DNA of 64,000 nucleotides from Acidimicrobiaceae bacterium (GTDB lineage: Bacteria; Actinomycetota; Acidimicrobiia; Acidimicrobiales; RAAP-2). Of this stretch, positions 16,606 to 26,115 are shown piece after piece (position 1 is the stretch's first letter; each line of letters starts with the position of its first letter). The notes under the pieces were generated by a model, which had not been told where the DNA came from, searched no databases, and saw nothing but the letters and a program-made list of their open reading frames with translations. The DNA lies in NCBI GenBank assembly GCA_003141095.1, contig PLKM01000031.1, forward strand, positions 1 through 64,000, given 5' to 3'. Made by a program: the position numbers and the translations under genes.

Positions 16606-18285
16606 CTAGGAGCGCGTGATTGGCTTGTAGCGAAGACGATGCGGCTGGTCGGCGTCGGTGCCAAGCCGCTTATGACGTTCAACCTCGTAGTCCGAAAAGT
16701 TACCCTCAAACCACCGAACGACAGCGTCGCCTTCGAAAGCGAGCACGTGGGTCGCGATCCGGTCAAGGAACCAGCGATCGTGACTGATCACCACGGCGCA
16801 CCCGGGAAACATGAGCAGCCCATCTTCGAGAGCGCGCAGCGTATCGACGTCGAGGTCGTTCGTTGGTTCGTCGAGTAGCAAGACGTTCCCGCCACTGCGC
16901 AAGACCTTGGCCAGCTGCACCCGATTGCGCTCTCCGCCGGAGATCTCGCCGACCTTCTTCTGTTGATCGCTGCCCTTGAATCCGAAGCTCGCCACGTAGG
17001 CGCGAGCATGGATCTCGCGACTGCCGACCACCATGCGTTCTTGACCCTCGCTGATTTCGTCAAAGACCGTCGCGTTCGCGTCGAGGTTGTCGCGACTCTG
17101 GTCAACGTAGGCGAACGAAACTGTGCTGCCGACTTCGATGGAGCCCGAGTCCGGCTTCTCCAATCCGAGAATCATCTTGAACAATGTGGTCTTGCCGGCG
17201 CCGTTTGGCCCAATCACGCCAACGATACCGCCCGGTGGCAAGAGGAAGGTCAGGTCCTCAATGAGCAGACGATCTTCAAAACCCTTGGTGAGCTTGCTCG
17301 CGTTCACCACAACATCGCCCAACCGTGGTCCCGGCGGAATCGCTATTTCGAGCTTGTCCGCGCGGCGCTCTGAAGACTCGGACTCGGCGACGAGCTCGTT
17401 GAACGCGCTGAGGCGGGCCTTGCCCTTGCTCTGGCGCGCCCGAGGCGACATCCGAATCCATTCGAGCTCGCGCTCGAGGGCGGCTTGGCGAACCTTGTCG
17501 GCCTTCTCCTCCGAGGCGAGTCGGGCCTGCTTCTGTTCGAGCCACGACGAGTAGTTGCCCTCCCAGGGGATACCGCGGCCGCGGTCGAGCTCTAAAATCC
17601 ACGAGGCCGCATTGTCCAAGAAGTAGCGGTCGTGGGTAATCGCAACGACGGTGCCGCTGTAGTCCTGCAACGTTCGCTCGAGCCACGCCACGGACTCGGC
17701 GTCGAGGTGGTTCGTTGGCTCGTCGAGAAGAAGCAGGTCGGGTCTGGAGAGCAGCAGACGGCAGAGCGCCACACGACGACGTTCACCACCCGACAGTTTG
17801 GTCACGTCAGCGTCGGGGGCCGGAAGCCGCAGCGCGTCCATCGCTATCTCGAGCGTGCGCTCCAGGTCCCACGCATTGAGCGCGTCGATCTTGGTTTGCA
17901 GTGTCGCCTGCTCAGCGAGCAGGGCGTCGAAGTCGGCGTCGGGATCGGCGAAGGCCGCGCAGACCTCATTGAATCGAACGAGCAGGTCACGCTGTTCGGC
18001 CACGCCGTCTGCGACGTTGCCGACAACGTCCTTGGATGGATCGAGCTCGGGCTCTTGGGAGAGGTAACCCACGGTGAAACCCGGCGTGAGCCGCGCCTCA
18101 CCCGTGAACCCGTCATCGAGTCCCGCCATGATTCGAAGCAGCGATGACTTCCCCGAGCCGTTGGCGCCGATGACACCAATCTTGGCCCCCGGATAGAACG
18201 AGAGATTGATGCCCTTCAGCACTTCGCGGTCGGGCGGATAGTAGCGGCGAAGGTCGCGCATGGTGAAGATGAACTGGGCAGCCAT
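16606..18285 (-). CDS. ettA: Energy-dependent translational throttle protein EttA (ABC-F)
   Basis: 559-residue soluble ABC-F ATPase that binds the ribosomal E-site and gates early elongation according to ATP/ADP. It has two ATPase domains: Walker [10 protein letters not shown] and GPNGAGKTT, signatures [20 protein letters not shown] and [20 protein letters not shown], and Walker [13 protein letters not shown] and [11 protein letters not shown]. The linker with [20 protein letters not shown] is the EttA-type P-site-tRNA-interacting arm. No membrane segments. It is divergent from an MFS exporter; that pairing is probably positional only. Confidence 0.95.
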   Translation of the reverse strand: MAAQFIFTMRDLRRYYPPDREVLKGINLSFYPGAKIGVIGANGSGKSSLLRIMAGLDDGFTGEARLTPGFTVGYLSQEPELDPSKDVVGNVADGVAEQRDLLVRFNEVCAAFADPDADFDALLAEQATLQTKIDALNAWDLERTLEIAMDALRLPAPDADVTKLSGGERRRVALCRLLLSRPDLLLLDEPTNHLDAESVAWLERTLQDYSGTVVAITHDRYFLDNAASWILELDRGRGIPWEGNYSSWLEQKQARLASEEKADKVRQAALERELEWIRMSPRARQSKGKARLSAFNELVAESESSERRADKLEIAIPPGPRLGDVVVNASKLTKGFEDRLLIEDLTFLLPPGGIVGVIGPNGAGKTTLFKMILGLEKPDSGSIEVGSTVSFAYVDQSRDNLDANATVFDEISEGQERMVVGSREIHARAYVASFGFKGSDQQKKVGEISGGERNRVQLAKVLRSGGNVLLLDEPTNDLDVDTLRALEDGLLMFPGCAVVISHDRWFLDRIATHVLAFEGDAVVRWFEGNFSDYEVERHKRLGTDADQPHRLRYKPITRS

Positions 18286-18355
18286 GCCATCCAGTGTGGC
18301 GCAAAACTCACCGGTGAACTTTCACCGAACCGCTGAGCAAAGAAATTCGCGCCAT

Positions 18356-18361
18356 TACACT
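18356..18361 (+). promoter_or_regulatory. -10 hexamer TACACT, leaderless promoter
   Basis: TACACT is 6 nt before the ATG at 18368; no ribosome binding site lies between them. It argues against the longer in-frame start at 18260, which would sit inside ettA. Confidence 0.65.
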
Positions 18362-18367
18362 CGCTCC

Positions 18368-19813
18368 ATGCCAGAGAAAACGACCACTGTTTCTGAAACG
18401 ACGAAGCCCGCTCATCGTCACGCCCCGGACTGGATAATCCTTACGATCGCCTGTTTGGCGCAGTTCATGGTGGTCCTGGACGTTTCCATTGTCAACGTGG
18501 CGCTGCCGCGCATGGGCCACGATCTGCACTTCACGGTCTCGAGTGCCCAGTGGGTGGTGAACGCGTACGTGTTGACCTTCGCGGGATTCTTGTTGCTGGG
18601 TGGACGAGCGGCTGACATTTTTGGCCGCCGCCGCGTGTACATGACCGGTCTCTTCATCTTCACGCTCGCGAGCATCGGTGCGGGGTTCGCCGCCACCGGT
18701 CCTCAGATGGTCGCGGTTCGAGCCCTGCAGGGCGTCGGCGGCGCAATACTCTCCCCCGCAACATTGACGATCATCGTCACCACGTTCCACGGTCAACGCT
18801 TGCCGAAGGCCATCGGCGCCTGGAGCGCGGTCGCCGGAGCCGGCGGCGCGGTCGGCGGACTGCTCGGCGGAGTCCTCACCGGATGGTTCTCGTGGCGTTG
18901 GGTGTTCTTCATCAACGTGCCCTTTGGCATCATCGCCGCCATCGTCGCGGCGCTGTACCTGCGCGAGCTGCGCAATCGCGATGCCACGGTGAAGCTCGAC
19001 GTCACCGGGGCGGTACTGATCACCAGTTCACTCGCGTCGATCATCTACGGCGTTGTCAACACGCCGACCGAGGGCTGGGGATCGACCACGACGTTGTCAT
19101 GGATCATTGGTGGAGCCGTCGCCTTGGTCGCCTTCCTCTTTTGGGAGTCCAACGTCGCGTCGCACCCGCTGGTGCCGTTTCGCATCTTCAAGTCACGGGC
19201 GCTGTCCTCGGCGAATATCGTCATGTTCCTCGTGGGCGGAGCGTTCTTCGCCATGTGGTACTTCTTGACCTTCTACTTCCAGTACATCCTGGGCTACGAC
19301 CCCGTGAGAGCCGGTGTGGCGTTTCTGCCGATGGCGATCGGCATCATCCTTGGCGCCCAGATAAGTTCGCGCCTTCTCGTAAAGACGGGCGCGCGCCCGA
19401 TTCTTCTCGCGGGGGGCGCCATTGCCACCTTGGGGTTCCTCTGGATCTCACTCATCAGGGTCGACAGTTCCTACTGGGGCTCAATCCTTATTCCCTCGGT
19501 GCTCTGCTCGTTCGCCATGGGCCTTCTCTTCTCGCCGCTCGCGAACACCGCCACGGCGGGCGTTGACCGGGCGGACGCCGGACTGGCGTCGGGCGTGCTC
19601 AATACCGCTCGCCAGGTGGGCGGGTCGCTGGCGCTGGCCATTCTCGGTACCGTCGCTGCGGACCGCACCGCCACCTTCATGAACCCGACCTCAGGACTCG
19701 CCCTCGTGAGCGGCTACCAGCGAGTCTTCGAGGTCTCGGCACTGATCACGTTCGTCGCCTTGCTCGCCAGCCTGGCCGTGCCGCGCGGCACCGGTCTCGC
19801 CGCCAAGCACTGA
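18368..19813 (+). CDS. MFS exporter, DHA2 (EmrB/QacA-like) family
   Basis: 481-residue 14-helix permease. TM1 reads ACLAQFMVVLDVSIVNVALP, carrying the V-L-D-x-S-I-V-N-V-A-L-P motif of DHA2 transporters. Motif A is GRAADIFGRRRVYMTG and motif C-like glycine-rich helix is AGAGGAVGGLLGGVLTGWFS. Expected proton-driven export of hydrophobic toxic compounds. It begins 82 bp from the divergent ettA; no regulator gene adjoins it, unlike the exporter at 6775-8595. Confidence 0.92.
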   Translation: MPEKTTTVSETTKPAHRHAPDWIILTIACLAQFMVVLDVSIVNVALPRMGHDLHFTVSSAQWVVNAYVLTFAGFLLLGGRAADIFGRRRVYMTGLFIFTLASIGAGFAATGPQMVAVRALQGVGGAILSPATLTIIVTTFHGQRLPKAIGAWSAVAGAGGAVGGLLGGVLTGWFSWRWVFFINVPFGIIAAIVAALYLRELRNRDATVKLDVTGAVLITSSLASIIYGVVNTPTEGWGSTTTLSWIIGGAVALVAFLFWESNVASHPLVPFRIFKSRALSSANIVMFLVGGAFFAMWYFLTFYFQYILGYDPVRAGVAFLPMAIGIILGAQISSRLLVKTGARPILLAGGAIATLGFLWISLIRVDSSYWGSILIPSVLCSFAMGLLFSPLANTATAGVDRADAGLASGVLNTARQVGGSLALAILGTVAADRTATFMNPTSGLALVSGYQRVFEVSALITFVALLASLAVPRGTGLAAKH

Positions 19814-19988
19814 GTCTCTGGGAAGCCCGGATTACTCAAGAATTAACCCAACCCGGCAAGCAGCGTTCTACTTTCAGGGCTAGTCTCGCGATGATAAACA
19901 TCTGACCGTGTGACGCGACCATGTCGGGGAGACTCCGCACGATTGGACAGTCTTCGGTACTTGGGCTGACTACATAAAGGGAGAAATA

Positions 19989-21086
19989 ATGAGGAACATT
20001 CGCCGCCTCGGCACGGTGCTCGGGGCCGCTTCACTGGTTCTGGGTACTTTGACAGTAAGCGTGGCCGCGACGACGGTATCGGCGTCGGCCGCTACCAAGT
20101 TCAAAGCGTGCGTGGTAACCGACACTGGTGGCATCAACGACAAGTCGTTCAACGCTTCGGCGTGGGCCGGCGCGGAGGCTGCGGCGAAGCAGGATAAGAA
20201 CATCGATCCTTCGTACCTGTCCTCCACTTCATCGGCTGACTACTCGCCAAACATCAAGACGTTCGAGGGCGAAGGCTGCGGCATCATCGTGACCGTCGGC
20301 TTCCTCATGGATCCAGCGACCCTCGCCGGCGCAAACGCTGACGCAAAGCAGAAGTTCGCGATCGTGGACGACGCCCCGGTCGGCCTCAAACACGATAACG
20401 TTCTCGCTCTTCAGTACGAAACCGACCAGGCGGGCTTCCTCGGTGGCATGCTGGCGGCCGGGAAGAGCGTCACCGGAACCGTCGCCACGTACGGCGGTGA
20501 GGACTTCTCGTCCGTCACCCTCTACATGAACGGTTTCGTCGCCGGTGTTCGTTACTACGACAAGACGTACAACGCCAAGGTCAAGGTCCTCGGTTGGACC
20601 CCGGCGAAGGGCGCGTGCAGTCTCGCTACCTGTAACGGGAAGGGCACGTTCGTGGGTAACTTCACCGACCAGACCGCGGGCAAGACCATTACGACCGGTG
20701 ACTTCTCGGACGGCGCTGACATTGTCTTTCCCGTCGCTGGCTCGGTGGGCCTTGGTTCAGTAGCGGCGGCACAACAGGCCGGCGCGGGCCACAGCATCAT
20801 GTGGGTCGACAGCAACGGCTGCGTCTCGGATGCGACCGACTGCAAGTGGTTCGTCGGCACCGTCGCCAAGGGCGTCGAGCCCTCGGTCGAGGCTGCGGTC
20901 CTCGCCGCGGCGAAGGGCACCTTCAAGGGCGGCAGTTACGTCGGCACACTGGCCAATAGCGGCACCCTCCTCGAGTACGGCGGCATCAAGGTTCCGTCCA
21001 AACTCAAGTCGGAGATCGCCACTGCGAAGGCGGGCATCATCGCGGGCACCATCTCGGTCAACCCGAACAAGTACCCCGTGGGCTAA
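19989..21086 (+). CDS. BMP-family nucleoside-binding protein of ABC importer
   Basis: 365-residue substrate-binding protein of the BmpA/PnrA family, which captures purine and pyrimidine nucleosides outside the membrane. Signature VTDTGGINDKSFNASAWAG (about 41-59) with the nucleoside-contacting Asp and Phe is present, as is the hinge region IVTVGFLMDPATL. The N-terminus is a Sec signal peptide (basic MRNIRR, hydrophobic 10-28, cleavage near SASAAT) without a lipobox, although most BMP proteins in Gram-positives are lipoproteins. AAAGGGAG precedes the ATG. First gene of the importer operon. Confidence 0.92.
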   Translation: MRNIRRLGTVLGAASLVLGTLTVSVAATTVSASAATKFKACVVTDTGGINDKSFNASAWAGAEAAAKQDKNIDPSYLSSTSSADYSPNIKTFEGEGCGIIVTVGFLMDPATLAGANADAKQKFAIVDDAPVGLKHDNVLALQYETDQAGFLGGMLAAGKSVTGTVATYGGEDFSSVTLYMNGFVAGVRYYDKTYNAKVKVLGWTPAKGACSLATCNGKGTFVGNFTDQTAGKTITTGDFSDGADIVFPVAGSVGLGSVAAAQQAGAGHSIMWVDSNGCVSDATDCKWFVGTVAKGVEPSVEAAVLAAAKGTFKGGSYVGTLANSGTLLEYGGIKVPSKLKSEIATAKAGIIAGTISVNPNKYPVG

Positions 21087-21120
21087 CCAACTCGTCATTC
21101 AACGGTAACCACCCATGATG

Positions 21121-21153
21121 AAGGCCCGGGTTCTTGCAACCCGGGCCTTTGTT
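21121..21153 (+). terminator. Intrinsic terminator between binding protein and ATPase
   Basis: AAGGCCCGGGTT (21121-21132) and AACCCGGGCCTT (21138-21149) form a perfect 12-bp stem with a 5-nt loop, followed by TGTT. It sits inside the importer operon and would cap most transcripts after the binding protein, giving it excess over the ATPase and permeases. Confidence 0.85.
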
Positions 21154-21172
21154 ATGACTACGATGAACCGTG

Positions 21173-22687
21173 ATGCGATTGGAACTGCGGGCAATAACCA
21201 AACGATTCGGGTCCCTCGTCGCCAACGACCAGATCAGCATTACCGTCGAGCCCGGCCAGATCCACTCGCTGCTCGGCGAGAACGGCGCCGGTAAGTCGAC
21301 GCTCATGAACGTCCTCTTCGGACTGTTGCATCCCGACGACGGTGAGATCCTGATCGATGGTGTCCCTACGACGTTCGAGAATTCCGGCGAGGCCGTTCGA
21401 CGAGGCATTGGCATGGTGCACCAACACTTCATGCTCGTACCGGTGTTCACGGTGGCGGAGAACGTCGTGCTGGGCTTCGAGCCAACGAAGTCCTTCAACC
21501 GGGTTGACTACCAAAAGGCCACCGATGACATTCGTCGAGTCTCCAAGGAGTTCAACCTCGAAGTCGACCCCGACGCCATCATCGAAAGTCTGCCGGTAGG
21601 CATCCAACAGCGCGTCGAGATACTCAAGGCCCTCAGCCACGACGCCCAGCTGTTGATCCTGGACGAGCCGACCGCCGTTCTTACTCCTCAAGAAATTGAT
21701 GCACTGATGGAGATCATGCGGTCCCTGGCCGCGGCGGGCAAGTCGATCCTCTTCATCACGCACAAGCTGAAGGAGGTGAAGGCCATCGCTGACGTGATCA
21801 CAATCATTCGTCAGGGGAAGGTCGTGGGCACGGCGGAGCCGTCCGCCTCCGAGTCCGAGCTCGCCTCGATGATGGTTGGGCGCGACGTCGTGCTGACGGT
21901 GCAGAAGGAGCCGTTCTCCCCCGGCGAAGATGTGTTCGAGATTCGTGATCTGGTCGTTCGCGACGACCGCGGTCTCGCCGCCGTCAACGGGGTCTCGCTC
22001 GACGTTCGAGCGGGAGAGATCCTCGCACTGGCCGGCGTCCAGGGCAATGGTCAGACTGAACTCGTCGAGGCAATAGCGGGGATGCGACCGGTGGAATCGG
22101 GAACGATTACCCTCAACGGTCACGACATCACGAACGCCTCACCCCGCAAGGTCCTGGACGCCGGACTGGGCCATATCCCGGAGGACCGACAGCGCAATGG
22201 GCTGGTGATGTCCATGACTGTCGCGGACAACTTGGTGCTCAACACCCCTCGAAGGGCGCCATTCGCCAAACGCGGCACGAGGAATCTCGCCGCGGTGAAC
22301 GCGAATGCCGTGCGGCTCATCAATGAGTTCGACATCCGCACCGAGTCGCCCCAAGAGCTCGTGAGTTCCCTTTCCGGCGGAAACCAGCAAAAGGTAATCG
22401 TGGCGCGTGAACTGTCGCGTGATCTCAAGTTCCTCGTGGCGTCCCAGCCGACTCGAGGACTCGACGTCGGCTCGATCGAGTACGTGCACCGCCAGATGGT
22501 TAATCACCGGAACCTCGGCAACGCGGCACTCGTGGTTTCGTCCGAACTCGACGAGGTCTTCGCGCTCGCGGATCGGATTGCCGTGATGTACGCCGGCAAG
22601 ATCAGCGGCGTCGTCGATCCGTCCGTCAGCCGCGAATCCATCGGCCTACTGATGGCCGGGACGATCACGGAGACGGCCCATGACTGA
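21173..22687 (+). CDS. Nucleoside ABC importer, double ATPase subunit
   Basis: 504-residue fusion of two ABC ATPase domains, as in sugar/nucleoside importers (YufO/NupO/RbsA-like). Domain 1 (about 1-230): Walker A GENGAGKST, LPVGIQQRVEILKALSHDAQ in place of LSGGQ, Walker B LLILDEPTAVLTP. Domain 2 (about 255-500): degenerate Walker A GVQGNGQTE, SSLSGGNQQKVIVARELSRD and VASQPTRGLD. The weak second P-loop is usual for this subfamily. A GTG three bases upstream is an alternative start. TACGAT at 21159-21164 could give an internal promoter after the terminator. Confidence 0.93.
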   Translation: MRLELRAITKRFGSLVANDQISITVEPGQIHSLLGENGAGKSTLMNVLFGLLHPDDGEILIDGVPTTFENSGEAVRRGIGMVHQHFMLVPVFTVAENVVLGFEPTKSFNRVDYQKATDDIRRVSKEFNLEVDPDAIIESLPVGIQQRVEILKALSHDAQLLILDEPTAVLTPQEIDALMEIMRSLAAAGKSILFITHKLKEVKAIADVITIIRQGKVVGTAEPSASESELASMMVGRDVVLTVQKEPFSPGEDVFEIRDLVVRDDRGLAAVNGVSLDVRAGEILALAGVQGNGQTELVEAIAGMRPVESGTITLNGHDITNASPRKVLDAGLGHIPEDRQRNGLVMSMTVADNLVLNTPRRAPFAKRGTRNLAAVNANAVRLINEFDIRTESPQELVSSLSGGNQQKVIVARELSRDLKFLVASQPTRGLDVGSIEYVHRQMVNHRNLGNAALVVSSELDEVFALADRIAVMYAGKISGVVDPSVSRESIGLLMAGTITETAHD

Positions 22688-23951
22688 GGCCACCCCGGCC
22701 CCGGCCCCGGCCAGGACCAGGCACGCGGCTTTGGTCTGGATGACGTCCCAGAGCCCCATCGTTGTCACGGTCTTGGCCCTGGTGCTGGGCTTTTTCGTTG
22801 GGGCCCTCATCATCATCACCACGACGCCCGCGGTGCTCGACGCGTGGCGGGGTCTGTTCCACAGTTGGGGTGCCCCGGGCGACGCTCTCAAGGTCACGTT
22901 CGACAATGTCGGCGCCGCCTACCGTTCCATGTTCACCGGTTCGGTCTTCGATCCGGCGCAGCTCTGGCACTCCATGACCACCGGAAAGGGCTTCGACGCC
23001 TCGCTGACCCCGATCTCCGAAACGCTCACGTACGCCACACCCCTCATCATCATCAGCACCGGCGTGGGCATCGCCTTCCAGACCGGGCTCTTCAATATCG
23101 GCGCCAACGGCCAGGCCGTGCTGGGCGGAATCGCCGGCGGCGTCGCCGGATCGATGCTGCACATGCCGATGATCCTGCACCTTCCCGTCACCCTGATCGC
23201 GGGTATCGCCGGCGGCATGGTGTGCGGAGTGATTCCGGGCGTGTTGAAAGCCTTCACTGGAGCCCACGAAGTAATCGTCACCATCATGTTGAACTACGTC
23301 ATCTACGCATTTCTGCTCTTCGCCGTGCTCTCGACGGCGTTCCAGCAGCCGGGCCAGTCGAACGACATCTCGCGAACCATGGCTCCGTCAGCCCAGCTGC
23401 CACCGCTCTTCGGAGCGGCGTCGGGACTTCGCGTGAGTTACGGGATCTTCGTCGCCCTGGCCGTCGTGCTCTTCGCCTGGTGGTTCCTTGACCGGTCTTC
23501 GATCGGCTTCGACTTCCGAGTCACCGGAGCGAACCCCTCGGCGGCCAAGGCATCCGGCATCAGCTCGCGAACGGTGATCGTCCTGGTCTTTCTCATATCG
23601 GGCGGCCTCGCGGGCTTGGCCGGTATTGTCCAAGCGGCCAGCACCACGCACTACATCGACGGAGGCTTTCTGATCGGCAACGCGGGCATCGGCTTCACGG
23701 CCATCACCATCGCGCTGCTCGGACGTAATCGTCCCATGGGCATTCTGCTGTCGTCCCTGCTCTTCGCCGCGCTGGGGGTGGGTGGCCGCACAATGCAGGC
23801 CGCGACTGGCATACCCCTCGACCTCGCCACGGTCATCCAGTCGATCGTCGTGCTCTTCGTCGCCACCCCGGTGCTGGTAAAAGAGATCTTCCATCTGCGC
23901 GCGGCCAAGACTGAAGTATTGCAGCTCGCCACCCAGGGTTGGGGCTCATGA
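22680..23951 (+). CDS. Nucleoside ABC importer permease 1
   Basis: 423-residue inner membrane permease of the branched-chain/BMP-associated type (YufP-like). After an Ala-Pro-rich N-terminus (EATPAPAPARTRHA, encoded by a short CCGGCC repeat), a hydrophobic anchor and a periplasmic stretch precede about nine helices. Segment LIIISTGVGIAFQTGLFNIG (the G-x-x-x-x-x-x-G-L-F-N-I-G-A-N-G motif) and NPSAAKASGIS (the ATPase-coupling EAA-like loop) are family marks. It overlaps the ATPase by 8 bp and the next permease by 4 bp, so translation is coupled. Confidence 0.93.
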   Translation: MTEATPAPAPARTRHAALVWMTSQSPIVVTVLALVLGFFVGALIIITTTPAVLDAWRGLFHSWGAPGDALKVTFDNVGAAYRSMFTGSVFDPAQLWHSMTTGKGFDASLTPISETLTYATPLIIISTGVGIAFQTGLFNIGANGQAVLGGIAGGVAGSMLHMPMILHLPVTLIAGIAGGMVCGVIPGVLKAFTGAHEVIVTIMLNYVIYAFLLFAVLSTAFQQPGQSNDISRTMAPSAQLPPLFGAASGLRVSYGIFVALAVVLFAWWFLDRSSIGFDFRVTGANPSAAKASGISSRTVIVLVFLISGGLAGLAGIVQAASTTHYIDGGFLIGNAGIGFTAITIALLGRNRPMGILLSSLLFAALGVGGRTMQAATGIPLDLATVIQSIVVLFVATPVLVKEIFHLRAAKTEVLQLATQGWGS

Positions 23952-25246
23952 GCATCGCGCCAGCGCCTGCGCCGACCCAGGTCGCCACGTTCCGTCCCAG
24001 CGGACGTACGAGGATCATCAGCATCATCATGATCGTGATCGGGCTCCTCACGGCCCTCGTCTTTGGCCTGGGCAGCGCCGCCAGCGCCCATTCATCGCTG
24101 ACCTTCACTCCGATCAACCTCGCCAACGCGCCCTGGCACCTGGGGAGGCTCACCCTCTTGACGCGCTGGACCAACGTGATACTCGGGCTGATCACGGTGG
24201 CGCTCGGCGCCGAAGTGTTCCTGCGTCAGCCCCGACGCGGCGTCATGGTGCGCTTCGGTGTCGTGGCCGTCCTGTTCCTGCTGGCCCTGTTGCTGTGGGC
24301 ATCGCGAGCTCCCGGGCCGTCTCAAGTGGGTTACGTAAACGTGACGGCGGTCCTCATCGGTAGCTCCGAGGTTGCGATGGTTCTGATCTTCGGTGCGCTC
24401 TCGGGCCTGATGTGCGAACGATCCGGCGTCGTGAACATCGCCATCGAAGGTCAATACATTGGCGGTGCGTTCTTCGGTTCCGTGATCGCGTCGACCACGC
24501 ACGATTTCTTCCTCGCCGCGATCGCCGGCATGGTCGCCGGCGCGCTCCTCGGACTCTTGCTGGCCTTCTTGTCCCTGCGCTACCTCGTGGACCAGATCAT
24601 CGTTGGCGTCGTCATTGTGACGATGATCAGTTATCTTTCGTCGTATCTGAATCTCCAGGTCCTCACCCCGTACCCCCAGTACAACACGGGCAATCTCGCG
24701 CCCAATCTGCCGATTCCCCTGCTCTCCAAGATCCCGATCATCGGACCGGTCTTCTTCAACCAAAGCGCCTTCTTCTACCTGATGCTCGTCCTGGTCGGGG
24801 TCATCAGCTTCGCCCTCTTCAAGACCCGCTACGGACTGCACGTGCGCGCGGTCGGCGAGCACCCCCACGCCGCCGCGACCGTCGGCATCAACGTGGTGCG
24901 CGTGCGCTACATCAACGTCGTCCTGGGCGGCGCCATCGCCGGAATCGGCGGCGTCGCCTTCATGGCCTCGCAGGGTCAGTTCCAACCGGGCTACACGTCG
25001 GGGCTCGGCTACATCGCCCTCGCCGCGATGATCTTCGGACGCTGGCGGCCGTCTGGAGCCGTGGCCGCGTCGGTGATCTTCGGACTATCGGTCTATCTCT
25101 CGGAAAACCTGCAGGCCTACTCGATCCCAATCTCCACCGAGATCCTCGGCATGTTCCCCTACATCATCACGATCGTCGTGGTGGCCGGGCTGATCGGACG
25201 AGTACGCGCGCCGGGTGCCGACGGGATCCCTTACCGTCACGACTAG
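23948..25246 (+). CDS. Nucleoside ABC importer permease 2
   Basis: 432-residue second permease (YufQ-like). LMCERSGVVNIAIEGQYIGG is the diagnostic E-R-x-G-x-x-N-I-x-x-E-G motif, and GEHPHAAATVGINVVRVRYI is the ATPase-contact loop. The N-terminal 90 residues contain extra helices before the conserved core, longer than in single-core relatives. ATGA overlap with permease 1. Its TAG stop overlaps the stop of the convergent psuK gene as CTAG, so there is no room for a terminator between the two operons. Confidence 0.93.
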   Translation: MSIAPAPAPTQVATFRPSGRTRIISIIMIVIGLLTALVFGLGSAASAHSSLTFTPINLANAPWHLGRLTLLTRWTNVILGLITVALGAEVFLRQPRRGVMVRFGVVAVLFLLALLLWASRAPGPSQVGYVNVTAVLIGSSEVAMVLIFGALSGLMCERSGVVNIAIEGQYIGGAFFGSVIASTTHDFFLAAIAGMVAGALLGLLLAFLSLRYLVDQIIVGVVIVTMISYLSSYLNLQVLTPYPQYNTGNLAPNLPIPLLSKIPIIGPVFFNQSAFFYLMLVLVGVISFALFKTRYGLHVRAVGEHPHAAATVGINVVRVRYINVVLGGAIAGIGGVAFMASQGQFQPGYTSGLGYIALAAMIFGRWRPSGAVAASVIFGLSVYLSENLQAYSIPISTEILGMFPYIITIVVVAGLIGRVRAPGADGIPYRHD

Positions 25247-26115
25247 CCGCGCGCGCCAAGCCCTCGCACGACATTTGATGCGCTCTCCATGGCGAGCATG
25301 AGCGCCCCTTCACAGTCGAGTCCGCTCAGTCGAGCCGATAGATATCCACCGGTTGCGGCGTCACCGGCGCCGGTCGTGTCGACAACTTCAACATCCCGGG
25401 CAGGTTGAGCCCATACGTGATCACCGCGAACAACAATGGCCCCGTGGCGGCCACGCGTGATGACTACTTCGTCGCCCGCTTGCGCGAGAGCGACGCCGGC
25501 CGCTGCCACGTCAGGTGAGTTCGAAAGCAACAACGATTCTTCTTCGTTCGCGAACAACATCGTGATGCCCCCCGCGGCCCTTAGGAACGCGGAGGCGCCG
25601 AGTTTCACGAGCGGGCCCGCCGAACATGCGTCCACCGACGTCGACGCACCCCTGGTTCGGGCCATGTCGAGCGCGCTTGAGGCGAGGTCTCGGGTGGCGC
25701 TTTCGAGAATCGTGTAGCCCGACACGTGAAGATGATCGAAGGGCCGGTCGAGCGCCGCTTCGACGCTCTCCATACACAAGAGCAGGTTGACGCCACGATC
25801 GGTCATCATCGCTCGCTGACCCTCGTCGTCGACCACTGCAACGACGACGCCCGTCGATCCCTCCGCCACCTGCACCTGCGCCCTGACTCCGGCGGCCTCG
25901 AGCTCACGGATAAACATCTCGCCCGGCTCGTCGTTGCCAACCACGCCAACGAACATCACCTCATGGTGAGCGGCGAGCGCGACGGCCATGTTCGCGGCGG
26001 ATCCGCCGCGGCTGAAGCGGACCCGCGACGGCGTGTCGCTCCTCGCGACGAGAGGCTCCTCGGGGCGCACCACCACATCCAACATCGCGTCACCTATGAC
26101 GACGATTCGACTCAC
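25243..26115 (-). CDS. psuK: PfkB-family kinase, probable pseudouridine kinase
   Basis: 290-residue ribokinase-fold enzyme. The N-terminal G-G-S-A-A-N-M-A-V-A-L-A sugar-binding motif and the C-terminal DTTGAGDAATGGYLSA (catalytic Asp, anion hole) are intact. The family alone does not settle the substrate; the assignment rests on translational coupling (GTGA overlap) with pseudouridine-5'-phosphate glycosidase, the usual partner. It would phosphorylate pseudouridine at O5'. Adenosine or ribose kinase activity remains possible. Convergent overlap with the importer operon. Confidence 0.82.
   Translation of the reverse strand: MSRIVVIGDAMLDVVVRPEEPLVARSDTPSRVRFSRGGSAANMAVALAAHHEVMFVGVVGNDEPGEMFIRELEAAGVRAQVQVAEGSTGVVVAVVDDEGQRAMMTDRGVNLLLCMESVEAALDRPFDHLHVSGYTILESATRDLASSALDMARTRGASTSVDACSAGPLVKLGASAFLRAAGGITMLFANEEESLLLSNSPDVAAAGVALAQAGDEVVITRGRHGAIVVRGDHVWAQPARDVEVVDTTGAGDAATGGYLSARLSGLDCEGALMLAMESASNVVRGLGARG

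Noticed and set aside
19814..19988. Possible riboswitch in the 175-bp leader of the nucleoside importer
   Set aside because: AGTCTC/GAGACT could pair across about 45 nt, but I found none of the conserved bases of purine, preQ1 or other known riboswitches. A covariance scan would settle it.
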